Shown piece by piece: positions 33,839-44,737 of a stretch of 64,000 nucleotides of DNA. The stretch comes from Chrysaora quinquecirrha (Eukaryota; Cnidaria; Scyphozoa; Semaeostomeae; Pelagiidae): assembly GCA_014526335.1 (NCBI GenBank), contig JACTAT010000149.1, forward strand, positions 398,515 to 462,514. Reading direction: 5' to 3'. Numbering within the stretch: the first letter of the stretch is position 1; each line of letters opens with the position of its first letter. The notes beneath the pieces are model-generated. The model did not search any database, was not told the origin of the DNA, and saw only the letters and a list, made by a program, of their open reading frames with translations. Both the position numbers and the translations under genes were made by a program.

Positions 33839-36501
33839 CTAGTTTTGTTGCTCGTCTTTGTATAGATTCAAGTTGTTTTTCATGCTTTTTGAGATAGGGA
33901 TTCCATACAGGAACGGATGATTCGAGTAGTGGTCTAACAAGACTTTTATAAAGATTGATAAAACTTCTGTGTCCATAAACGTCATTGTTCTCTTAATTGA
34001 TGCTAGTACACCTTGTGCTTTCCTGCATATTTCAGAGATATGTTTATCGAATTTTAATTTACTGTCAATGATGACACCAAGGTCTTTCATTTCTTCAACT
34101 TTCGAGATCTCTACTGGGGTACCATTATTAATTGTTAAGGTATATCTTTGAAAACTGTCGTTGCAATTTCCAAGTCGTAAAATTTACATTTTGCGGGTTT
34201 ATAGGTAGCTGCTGCGTTTTCGACCAGTCACAGATTTTTGTTATGTCCCTCTGAATTTTGGAATGGTTTCCTTTTCCTTTGCATACAATTTAATATCATC
34301 TGCAAACATTTTAACCTTGCAGAACTCGATATGACTGGTCAGGTCGTTGACAAATAACAGAAATAGTAAAGGTCCAAGTACACTGCCCTGGGGACTCCAC
34401 TGGTTACTGTCACCCAATCAGATTTGCATCCGTTTAAAACAACTCTCTGCTTCCGATTTTCTAAAAAGCTCCCAATCCAATCATAGAGATTACCACTGAT
34501 ACCATAAAGTCTTAACTTGTTTAATAATCGTTTGTGTGGTACCGAATCAAACGCTTTAGCGAAGTCGAAATAGATAATATCCACATGATCTCCGTTATCA
34601 AGGTAAGCGGTCCAATCTTCTAACGCTTCAAGTAGTTGTTGTAGGCACGATCTTTGATGCCGAAACCCATACTGATCCGGCGAAAATAAGTTGTTGAAAG
34701 TTAGATAATCTACAATTTGTTCTTTGATTATTTTTCCATAATCCTACAAATTACTGAAGTCAAACTGATAGGTCTATAATTTTCCTTTTCGTCCTTCGCT
34801 CCTTTTTATAAACTGGAGAAACGTTCGCAAGCTTCCACATTTCTGGGACATGACCACAAGAAAAACTGGATTGAAATATTAAATGGATAGGATATGCAAC
34901 CTTATCTGATAACTCTTTAAGGACTCTAGGATGTATTTCATCTGGCCCGGCTGTTTTCGATGTATTTAATTCTCTTAGTAATGTATGAACTTTTTCCTCA
35001 GTAAATTGAATGTTAGTAAACGACAAGCCATCAAATTGCCGTTCTTTGTTTGTTTTCGACGTTGCAGGCGTATCTTCTTTACAAAACACGGACTGAAAGA
35101 ATGCATTTAACAAGTCTGCCTTTTCCTGTTCTGAATTTGTAGTTTTGGTGTTATCGATTTTAAGATCAGGAACCTTCGTCTTTGTCTTCAATTTTGAATT
35201 TACATAACGCCAAAAGCTTTTGCAATTATTTTTAGAATTTTGGCAAGGTCTGTCTCAAATTTCTGAATTTGGCTTCGGATTTTGCTTTTAGTTGCATTTC
35301 TTATATTCTTATATCTTTCATAATCTTTGCCTTTACTTGTTAACATCCACCTTTTGTAGGCGTTGTGTTTTTTCTTTATACTCCTTAATATGGTTTTATT
35401 CATCCATAGTGGCTGTCTGTTTGTACTATTACCGCGCATGTTCATTTGTTTGGGTACACAGACATCAATCGCGTCCGTTAGTCTGGATTGCAGGATTAGT
35501 AGCATCTGTTCTGTATCTTTACCTAGAAATTCCCTATCCCAGTTTACTTGAGACAGAATTTTCCTTAGCTTATCATAGTCACCTTTGTCATAAGAATAAC
35601 GCTTTGAATCTTCTCCTTCATTCTGGATTAATTCGCTTTTAAGGACAAAGTTGAAGTTTAACACTAAGTGATCACTAGCTCCAAGTGGATCTTCGTATGC
35701 AATTCTTTCGATGGAATAGTCGTTGTCTGTGAAGATGAGATCTAAACAATTTGACTTTTGATTCTGCCTATATCTTGTAGAATTCTCGACGTGTTGCGAT
35801 AAATAACAGTCGTCTATCATATTTAGGAAGAGAAACGCCGGGTGCTTATCACTTGTATTGGTATAATGTGATATCCAATCAATTTCTGGATAGTTAAAGT
35901 CACCCATTAGCAGAACATGGCAATATTTTCCATTGGATGTGATTTCCTTTAAGTAGGTTCGCAAAGCAGAGTGATTGGTATCATTTGGACTTCTGTAAAT
36001 TACAGCGCATAGAACGAGTTCTTTATTTTCTAGTTGAAACTCAACGACTACCGATTCAACTGATGAGTCAGAACAAGTTGATTGTAGCTCTGTTGCTTTA
36101 ATTTTATCATGAAGGTAGAGCGCTACACCTCTTCGAGTGGTTGTATCAATGTTACAAAAAACGTTATAACCATTTATCTTTATGTCATTGGTTTTCAAGT
36201 TTGGCATACTATTTCTTTTAGATAATACCTCCGTTATTCCACATAAATCAATTGTATTAGCAAGCAGTCTGGATTCAAGTTCGCCTTTCTTGTTTAAGAG
36301 ACTATCTGCATTTGTATAGCAACACTGTAAGAGTGTTTTTCTCAGAGGATTATTTACAATGTTTTTGTGCACTTCATTTTTCCGCTGGATTGTTTTGTTA
36401 TGTTGAATCAGTTCAGAACGGGGTATCCGACTTGTTGGTATTGCCATTGGTTTCGGTTCACCTGTCCTGGCTGTTGAGCCAAGTATTGGTGCTGCTGCCA
36501 T
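33839..36501 (-). pseudogene. LINE ORF2: endonuclease and reverse transcriptase, several frameshifts
   Basis: The APE-type endonuclease is in frame from 36501 to about 35215 (CCYTNADSLLNKKGEL, DLCGITEV, RRGVALYLHD, LLMGDFNYPEIDW, GASDHLVLNF). The reverse transcriptase continues in other frames: SKTAGPDEIHPRVLKEL, then DFAKAFDSVPHKRLL, LENRKQRVVLNG, VTSGVP, the catalytic FADD (34295-34306) and GVIIDSKLKF. One-base shifts break the frame near 35215, 34745 and 34385, mostly in or beside short homopolymers. So this copy is dead as read, unless the shifts are sequencing errors. Confidence 0.8.
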
Positions 36502-38000
36502 GGTGAAAAGGTTTGAGCAGTGGTTGGATTGTAGATCAGAGAAGATTCTTGTGTTGGTTGTTGTTGGTATGTTTGGGCTGTTGGAATTTGATATGGATTG
36601 ATGTGTATCTGGTTCGCTGAGGCATGTAATAATTTGTCTACGTTCTTGCTCAATCCCTCTAAAAAAGAATTTAGCTGTGATTCATATTTCAATGTGTCTT
36701 GAACATTCTGCTGTTGTTGAGGCTGTTGTTGAAACTGTGTCCCACCTCTTTGATCTGAATTTACATACTCAGTTGCTCGATTCATTTGATTGGTGGGTCT
36801 TATCTTGACATGCAGAAATTGACAGTCTTTGCCTTTCAAGCATCCAGTAGGCCTGTTGTAAAACTTGCACTTTCTGACCAGTTTGTGTTCGTATTTACAG
36901 TTAGGTCTCGTGCAGTTCCCTTTGTTAAAATTTTTACACACATTTTCCCAATTACTCATGTTTCTATTGGGGCTTTCTTCTCGGTTTTGGTTTACAAATG
37001 TTTTATTTTCGGTTTTGTTTGTTGTTGGTGAAGGGGCAATATTTCTTCCTTTCCATGCTTTTCCATTTAAATCTTGGTTATCTTTATCCATTCTAGCTAA
37101 TTTTTGCTCTAATAAATTGATCGAGTCTTCTTGCTGAAGAAATCTGGCAGTAAGGTTGTCCACTTGACACTGAAGATTATTTTTTGCGTGAAGCAGGAAT
37201 TTATTCTCTTGCTTTAGGTGCTTGATTTCTAATAGCAGTTGATTTGTATCTACGGGTGGTTCATCTGTTAGTGGATCTGCTTCTTGAGTAGCCTGGTCAA
37301 CCTCGTCTACTGTTTCATCTACAACAGAGTCGCCCCCGCGTACACTGCTATTTTCAGGGATAGTGTAGCTGTCATTTCTAGTCATGTTATCATCAGTGTA
37401 AACAGAAGCAACTTCGGGTTCGGAGATACATCTTTCCTGTGATTCAAGGTCAATTCTTAATAGTTTCCCTTTATTCTTTGGATCGTTGATTAGTTTGTTC
37501 GCGAAAGATTCTTTCTGCGATTTATCAAAGATTTTTTTGTAGGTTGCACCTTTCTTTTTCATTTCCATGAGGTCTTTGATAACAGGAAACTCAAAATCTA
37601 TCCAATCGTGCGCCCCATACCCTGAGATAACCACAGAATTTTTCTTTCCAATTAGGTGAAAAGTTATAGAAATAATTTTGCGATACTGATTACCTTCTAA
37701 ATGATAGTAAATTTCCAGCCTAAGCTGTTTCATCTTCGCGATGTCAAACTGACCATCTTTCGTTTCTGCGGGGGAATCCCCTTTCTCGTCTTCCCAGAGC
37801 ACGAGGTTGGTTTGATCAAATGAAGGGTCAGTTGCGAAATGATCGAAATAGCGAATATTACATGCAAAAACCCATTCGAGTAATTCTTCTTTTGATTTAA
37901 GAGAGATACTACCACCACTTGGGTAAATTTTGAAACTTTCCAGGGGCTTATCAATCGCGTTTCTTTTTACTTTCTTATGCTTGGATGGCGTACGACGCAT
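36408..38000 (-). CDS. LINE ORF1 protein with two CCCH zinc fingers, 530 residues
   Basis: The frame is open and complete. The N-terminal half is a globular-looking region starting MRRTPSKHKKVKRN. The middle has an acidic stretch and a likely coiled coil (LLLEIKHLKQENKFLL, INLLEQKLARM). Then come two CCCH fingers: C-x7-C-x4-C-x3-H (CKNFNKGNCTRPNCKYEH) and C-x8-C-x5-C-x3-H (CKFYNRPTGCLKGKDCQFLH). The C-terminus is rich in Q, P and Y. By position it is the RNA-binding ORF1 of the LINE. CCCH fingers are less usual here than CCHC knuckles or PHD/esterase domains. Its last 94 bases overlap the start of ORF2 in another frame. It is intact, unlike ORF2. Confidence 0.85.
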   Translation of the reverse strand: MRRTPSKHKKVKRNAIDKPLESFKIYPSGGSISLKSKEELLEWVFACNIRYFDHFATDPSFDQTNLVLWEDEKGDSPAETKDGQFDIAKMKQLRLEIYYHLEGNQYRKIISITFHLIGKKNSVVISGYGAHDWIDFEFPVIKDLMEMKKKGATYKKIFDKSQKESFANKLINDPKNKGKLLRIDLESQERCISEPEVASVYTDDNMTRNDSYTIPENSSVRGGDSVVDETVDEVDQATQEADPLTDEPPVDTNQLLLEIKHLKQENKFLLHAKNNLQCQVDNLTARFLQQEDSINLLEQKLARMDKDNQDLNGKAWKGRNIAPSPTTNKTENKTFVNQNREESPNRNMSNWENVCKNFNKGNCTRPNCKYEHKLVRKCKFYNRPTGCLKGKDCQFLHVKIRPTNQMNRATEYVNSDQRGGTQFQQQPQQQQNVQDTLKYESQLNSFLEGLSKNVDKLLHASANQIHINPYQIPTAQTYQQQPTQESSLIYNPTTAQTFSPWQQHQYLAQQPGQVNRNQWQYQQVGYPVLN

Positions 38001-38504
38001 TTTGTACGAGTGGGCCTAAGAATGACCGCGAATATTATCAAAATTTATTTTAATTAACCTCTCCTCCTCTTCTTGAAGCCTGTATCTTTACTTCTCACGA
38101 CAGTGTAAACAATTATCTTCTTGAATTTGATAAGAATGTTCAAGAAATCGCAATCAACGGCTCGTCAATGAAAATAAAAATTTTCGCGGAGCTATCTTGT
38201 GTTCGACAACTGTTTTAAGAATTTTACACATTGATATCCTTTGTGAGATTTAAAACCCGAAAACCCGCAAATTTTAACCGATTTTACCCCAATACCCGAA
38301 ACCCGAGCTAAAAAATGGCAAAACCCGTTGCCCGTTTGATAGCTTTGATTTGACGCATCAAAACTCGACATACTTGACCCAAAAACCAGCACGATTTTTT
38401 AGAAAAACCTGAAAACCCGAGATCGAAATCGGCTAAAGCCGCATCCCGTGAAATCCCAAAGCCCCCCTCTTTAATCGTATAAAGACCCGTGCTAATCAAA
38501 CACT

Positions 38505-38900
38505 ATTGTTCGCCAAGCTTTAAGGATCTCATGCATTAAATTAGTTGTTTTGACGTTCGGCCAGGGATAACGCTGAACGTTTGAGTGACGAAGATTTCCA
38601 AGGCTTTTGCAGATATATGACTCACCAATTCGCCACGTTTCTCGCTGAAAAAACACCGGTTTACAAGGCAGTTTTGTGCCTGTATTTTGATAAGCTTTGG
38701 AGGTCGCCAAATGGACAAACATTGCCATATATACAAAATGGGCAAATTGTTTCGCAGTGATCTTGAAGAAGTTAAAACATTTCTGCTTGCTACAACAAAA
38801 TATGCTTGACGAACAATGTTTGGCGATTTTACGAGACAGTCAAACATTTCGCTGGACAAACAAATTTCAGATATTTGACAATGTTTGCTCGTTTGCCATA
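38505..38900. mobile_element. Diverged AAACATTG-family element (copy A)
   Basis: GGACAAACATTGCCATAT, GAACAATGTTTGGCGATTTT and TTTGACAATGTTTGCTCG show the family words. The same element is at 48216-48620 in copy B. Ends are uncertain. Confidence 0.45.
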
Positions 38901-39485
38901 TCAAATACATGTAGTTTACATTAGTTAATTTCGTTTGTCTTCCAGATACAGAAGTCCTTACGAAAACGGGGCTTGTGTTTACAGATCTTGTTTTGCTGAT
39001 AAAGGCCTTGAATTTTCTTTCAGGAGCTTCATTCAAGAGCCATTGACTGCATTGAAAACTTTCCTGTTTCAATCGATGGTGGAAGCTGGCAGGAAACATT
39101 ACAAAGGTAAGGAGTGCTGTTTAATCTCATCATAAAAGACACCTTCCGTAAGAAAAAGACTAGGTACTAAAGTGATTTTTGTGTCTCCAATTCAAGGGTT
39201 GTATCGACCTATCTTGTTCACCATGGCTATTGTCAAACTGCGGAGGTTTTCTCAAAAAGTGCTGGGCAATCCTTTACTGAAGAAATTGCATCAATAAAAA
39301 ACAGACAAAGTGAGTGCTATAGCATTTTGTACAGCTTTCATGTCTCTTAACTTCCCTATAATATTCGTTATACGCCTACTCATGCATAGACCGTATTTTT
39401 CTATGCAAAGGAGTACTTTCCTAATTGCGGACGTTTATTTCGTACGAAATCGCTCATTGGTAGTTTCCTGCTTACGATCGATTAA

Positions 39486-39856
39486 GTATGTAAGAAAGTA
39501 AGTAACCAACTAGATAACAAACTAACTAACAAACTAACTAACCAACTAATTAACTAATTAACTAACTAATCAACAAAATAACTAACTAACTAACTAACTA
39601 ACTTACTTACTAACTAACTAACTAACTAACTAAGTAACTAACTAACTTACTAAGTAACGAACTAACTAGCTAACAAACAAACGAACAAACTAACTAACTA
39701 ACAAAATAACTATTTAACTAACTAACTATCTAACCAACTAGCTAACAAACTAACTAGCTAACTCACTGTCTAACTAATTAACTAAAGCTGAGTAACTAAC
39801 TAACGAATTAATTAACTAACTAAATAACTAACTAACTAATCAAGTACCTAACTAAT

Positions 39857-39927
<71 letters not shown>

Positions 39928-39936
39928 CTAACTAAT

Positions 39937-39996
<60 letters not shown>

Positions 39997-40115
39997 CAAC
40001 CAACTAGCTAGCTAGCTAGCTAACTAACTAACCAACTAACTAACTAACTAACTAACTAACCAACTCACTAACTAACTAACAACTATTTAAACAACAAACT
40101 AACTATCTAACCATC
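39486..40115 (+). repeat. CTAA tetranucleotide array (copy A)
   Basis: About 630 bases of ACTAACTAACTA with scattered CTAG, CTAT and CAAA variants, in a RANBP9 intron. The same array is at 49200-49838 in copy B. Confidence 0.9.
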
Positions 40116-40837
40116 TAAAGTAGCTATAGCCAGGTAATATAGCAGCTGTCATAAATCTTTTTGTCATTAAATGATTGAAATAATAAAAAAACAGAACAAC
40201 AGGTAGTAAAGTTGCTTATACAAGCTTAAGCTTACAGCTCTCTGATCTGTGAACTGCGTCAATTGACCTCAGACGCACAAACTTTCAGATTTAATTGTTA
40301 TCGGCTGTTCTTAATTTTAAAATACGTTTTGTTGATCAATGAAACTTTTTCCTAGGAATACAAAAGCTGATCTTAGCCGGAAGAATAAGCGAAGGCATAG
40401 AAGCAACACAGTCACTTTATCCTGGTTTATTAGATCGAAATCTTGGTCTGTTATTCAAACTAAAATGCAGACAATTCATAGAAATGGTCAGCGGCTGTGA
40501 CAGTGAAGTAAAGCCATCTGCGCACAGCCCAACAAGAAGCGCTAAATCAAGCCCTTGTGCAAGTCCAGCGAGAGTCTTAGGCCGTCCTAGTCTGTCAAGT
40601 CAGTCGTCTGTGTCGACTACGAATGGTTTTGACGCTTGTGATTCAGGGACAACTCAGAGTATGGACACAACGCATGATAATGTCAGTAATAGTAATGGTG
40701 TTAATATAGATGAAGATATGGAAATAGAGGATGAAACACCGATTGATCAGCCAACCAATCAGCATTCGAGTAGCCAGTCACGAGGTATGTTGTTTATTGA
40801 CATTACACACATATCTGGTTCTCGCAGTTTGATGCGT

Positions 40838-41110
40838 TTTAGGCCCTGGCCAAACGATCAAACATTGTTTGTTAAACATATGAAACTAGCTTTCCTAGCA
40901 AAATGTTTGAATCTTGCCACGTTACAAAACATTGTTAGCCAAACATTTTTTGATTGTAACTAGCAGAAAATATTTTGAACTTGAACATTTCTCAGCGAAT
41001 TCTGCCTTTGAAGGCGTGTTTTTGAAGTGACCCAAACCTTCAAACGTTGCTTGAGAAGCTTGTTTCAAATGTTTGACAAACAATGTTTGGTCGTTTGGCC
41101 AGGGCCTTAA
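40838..41110. mobile_element. AAACATTG-family MITE, well preserved (copy A)
   Basis: Left end TTAGGCCCTGGCCAAACGAT is mirrored by right end TCGTTTGGCCAGGGCCTTAA. Inside, AAACATTG and CAATGTTT occur many times. Counterpart at 50561-50832. It lies in a RANBP9 intron and extends the last frame of the exon by chance. Confidence 0.8.
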
Positions 41111-41192
41111 AAGATGGCTTGTACCAGTTGTTTTGAAAGTGCTCAGTCATAGCTCCATCATTTAGCTTAGGGCGGAGACAGATTGCAACAGC

Positions 41193-41634
41193 AAGGCCCT
41201 GGCAAAACGATCAAACATTGTCGGTCCAACAATTTAGATATGCTTTACAACAAACGTTTGACCGTTTGGCCACGTCCAAAACATTGCTGCCCAACACTTT
41301 GGAGCAACGAAGTCATTGCTAATGCGCAAGCACGAGCGCCTTGTTGCTAAGAAATTTTGCAAGTTTTTTGCAGTTCTTCAAAAAACAAAAGAGATATTTG
41401 ACAAGCAATGTTGGAAAGGCGGTCAAACGATCAAACATTGCTTGATACGCAAAAATAAGCGAAATTTGTGGCGTAATGTTTTGAAAAAGTTCAAAAACAT
41501 TTGTTGCTTGACGAAGACAAACAATGTTGGAGGACTAATGTTTTTTGATGTTGCCAAACGGTCAAACATTGCTTGAGCAGCAAATCTCAAATGTTGGACC
41601 AACAATGTCTGATCGTTTGGCATGGGCCTAAGTT
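41193..41634. mobile_element. AAACATTG-family MITE (copy A)
   Basis: Left CAAGGCCCTGGCAAAACGATC, right GATCGTTTGGCATGGGCCTA, with internal GGTCAAACATTGCTTGAGCA. Counterpart at 50917-51357. Confidence 0.75.
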
Positions 41635-42147
41635 CCTCGTTATTGATAAATACGATCACCAAAAGGTTCATAGTTTCAGAAAACAATACAGCAATATAGC
41701 TTTGTTTGTCTCTTTAGTTACTATACAAGTAGACCCGAGTCCGTCCGTCAGGCATTTATGCGGTGGTAACATACTTGCAATTGAAAACTATTGGCGTTTG
41801 GTAAAGAATTACAAATCATGAATAAAGAACTCGCAAAAGAATGTGGTTGCAATGAAGGATATGATAAATTAATGAGGGTATGTTTGAATCATATATTTGT
41901 TTGCACCTATGTTTATATCACAGAATAGGAAGTTACGCAGAAGGACAACTCTTGTTGGAACGCTTTGAATTTCAGTTTCATGGTTATTTGAATGACAGAG
42001 CAATAGAAAACAATAGTTAGCGCTATAAATGCGATTCCATGCTGACGGAAAGACTTTTGCAGCGACTTAACCTCTTTTGTATGCGAGATATCGGAAATTG
42101 CTTGGTTGACTCTCTGTTCTTTGTTTATATGATAAACTTCATGATTC

Positions 42148-42422
42148 GTAAGCGATCAAACATTGCTTGCCAGACATTTGAAATTTGCTTGTCAACCTGT
42201 GTTAATGTTTGACCACGTCACAAAACATTGCTCGAGAAGCAAAAATAAGCAGAATTCGTTAGGTGATGTTTCTGAGAAAGTTCAAAAGCTTTTTTTGCTT
42301 GACACATGTACAATTTTTGACGAACATTGTTTTGTGATGTGCCCAAACAATTAAAAAATTTTGCTGGAGAAGCAAATTTCAAATGTTTGACAAACATTTT
42401 TAATCGTTTGGCTAGGGCCTAA
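42148..42422. mobile_element. AAACATTG-family MITE (copy A)
   Basis: Begins near AAGCGATCAAACATTGCTTG and ends AATCGTTTGGCTAGGGCCTA. Counterpart at 51873-52147. Confidence 0.7.
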
Positions 42423-43056
42423 GAAACATTAAATTTATAAAAAACCCTTGCACGCATGTTCTTTCTACCTTTGCTGGCTAGTGTCAGTGCAAATTGTGAA
42501 AAAATCTGAATTAAAAAGAAAGCTGTTTTAAGAATTTTCTGAATAGGAGCGCTGGGATTGCTGAGTAGGCAAAACTCACAGTATCGGTCTTTCATGGTGT
42601 CTCCAAACATATCTGAAAGTGAATAATTTTTGTTATAGCTAAGAATACTTCGCTAATCAAAAGTGAAATATAGAACTTGAAGAAGACATTCTAGATATTA
42701 TAGTGCAGTCTTATCCTCTTAAAGTTTTGTCCATTTGTTCCATGTTTTGTTTAACCTTATTGAATAAATCCCATTCTAGGATGCATTTAGTTTATTGGCC
42801 TACAACGATCCTTGGAACAGCCCAGTTGGTTTCCAACTTCATGCAGTTCAAAGAGAGCCTGTATGTGCAGCATTAAACAGTGCCATTTTAGGTATGAGTT
42901 CACCAAATCTTTATTATTTTATTATCTACAAAGACAGGACCAAGTGTGCCCTTGTATGATTGACCTGGCATAGACTTATTACCTTCCTTCAAATCCTTCG
43001 GAAACGGCTACTAACAACTACAATAACATAATTGCTGTTAAATGAAATCCTTAAGC

Positions 43057-43270
43057 TGTGGCCACATCACAACTAGGACACATTTCGCGCACAACATTGT
43101 ATTCGGCTTGTCTCCAAGGGGGGGGGGGGGGTGAGGGGCTAAACATGCGAGTGGCAAGCGAAGAGACATCCTCCGAATCGAAAAGACAATATATGTTTCT
43201 GTTGTCTCCCAGAAAAATTCGCGTGTCTCTCTCTACAAATTTTGTCGCACGATTTTCCAATTTAATATTT
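43057..43270. mobile_element. MITE, CGCGCGACATTGTATT family (copy A), with a 14-G run
   Basis: CACATTTCGCGCACAACATTG, then a run of 14 G (43118-43131), then TGTCTCCCAGAAAAATTC. In copy B the run is only 6 G (52839-52844). Confidence 0.6.
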
Positions 43271-43985
43271 CATTATGCGACATAATCCAGTTTGGGCTTC
43301 CTATGGCCTTAGGCAGAGTGAATGTTCTCCTGAAACCCCTGCCTTAGTACTTTAAGTTCGGGTTTAAAAACGTGTTTGGAACATCTAGCCGTTTTCTTGA
43401 GTCCCGTCTTATTTCTTGTTTCTTTCAGAATCCTACAACCTCCCCGCCAAACCGGCATTAGAATTAGCAGTTGGACAAATAAAAGCTTGTCTCAAGCAAA
43501 TGGCAAAGTCTGGACTTGGAGCATGCGCATTTGCTGATGTAGACGATTTTCTGTGTCGTTAGAAGTAGAATGTATATTGCAATCATCATATTCCCTGTAT
43601 ACATAGTTATTTGGCAATGTCTGGAGAAGGTAAAGTAGGCAGGCAGAGCGGTGCCAGAAAAAGCTCAATTTATCACTATTGTGGATATGCCTTATATAGG
43701 AAGGGTTATTGTGCTTGATTTGAGGAAACTTGCATAGAAAGGCCATCATGACAGTGGGGTGGTTAATTTTCCACCCCCTGAAAGGTTGCCTTACCTATCA
43801 AATAAACAACATAACGCCAGGAATAACGAATCGCAATGAGCCTAAACGTCTGTTTTATTGTTTTATATGAACACTTAGTTTCGTTCTCAGCTAGGATTTT
43901 TCTTACAATTACATCATTTCAGTCTTATAAATACGTTTGCAAGAAAGGCCTGCACACCTGCAGACGTTGCTGTTTGTATTTTACT

Positions 43986-44270
43986 AAAGCCCTGGCGTGG
44001 CCGAAAAATCAAACATTGTTCCTCAAACATCTGAGATTTGCTTGTCAAACAACTTTGTTCTACCGTTTGGCCACGTCACAAAACATTGCTTGTCAAACAA
44101 TTTTTGCTTTAACAAGCAGAAAATGTTTTCTAACTTTTCAGAAACATTGCTAAACAATTCTGCTTGTGAAACAATGTTTTTTGACGTGGCCAAACCGTCA
44201 AACGTTGCTTATAACTTAAATTTCAAATGTTTGGCAAACAATGTTTGATCGTTTTGCCAGAGCCTAAATG
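43986..44270. mobile_element. AAACATTG-family MITE (copy A), between RANBP9 and PDRG1
   Basis: AAAGCCCTGGCGTGGCCGAA left, GATCGTTTTGCCAGAGCCTA right, with inner GACGTGGCCAAACC. Counterpart at 53697-53980. Confidence 0.7.
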
Positions 44271-44737
44271 GCACTACTGAGATAGCAGAAACATTAACCC
44301 AAATATCAGCCTGGTGTTTCTAATAAAAGATTGTTCTAATAAAAAAGTGTAATGGCTCTAAAGTGTTTGAGCATAGGCCATATCACCAGCTAGACTCCAG
44401 AATAGGAGACAACCTGCAACCTGGCTTCCTTGAATTAAACCCAGACTTAAAACTGAAAAAAATCTTAAGAACACACCCGATATTTAAAGCTATTTTATAA
44501 CATCTAAACTCAAAGTAGAAATCTTATGTAGCATCTGATATTTTATACCGTTTGTTGTTATCTATTTGTCTTTATCAATGTAAATTATTAGCATGAAAAG
44601 TAGTGTTGCATCTTAAAACCTTTTGAACGTATTTCTTGCACTACCTGTACCTGTGCTTCAAGAATTTGTTTGGATTCCCTGTGGCACTTTGTTTTTCCAG
44701 CCTCCATTCGAGTTGACACTTGGAGAATTTTTTCAAA

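Larger units (their letters stand above)
33046..38020 (-). mobile_element. CR1/Jockey-like LINE retrotransposon, full length but damaged
   Basis: On the minus strand the order is ORF1 (38000-36408), then ORF2 with endonuclease and reverse transcriptase (36501 to about 33840), a 3' region with a TATAT-rich tract, and a likely end with ATT repeats (about 33046-33061). A 9-bp stem hairpin (CGCCCCAGA/TCTGGGGCG) lies near 33106-33142. It sits in the large RANBP9 gap. The 3' limit is inferred from the simple-repeat tail; it could end near 33400 instead. Confidence 0.8.
39024..43562 (+). pseudogene. RANBP9: RANBP9/10 3' half, copy A (LisH-CTLH-CRA), one-base deletion in exon 41718-41877
   Basis: Exons 39024-39106, 39197-39309, 40356-40784, 41718-41877, 42780-42891 and 43429-43562. 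Order of domains: LisH (GSWQETLQRVVSTYLVHHGY), CTLH ([20 protein letters not shown] to CRQFIEMV), a Ser-rich variable linker with an acidic run, then CRA ([49 protein letters not shown]). These match RanBPM, which uses LisH-CTLH-CRA to join other CTLH-ligase subunits. At about 41784 copy A reads GAAAACT where copy B reads GAAAAACT. The frame is lost and a stop follows within 14 codons. The last exon of copy A is intact. A possible poly(A) signal AATAAA lies at 43801. Confidence 0.88.
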
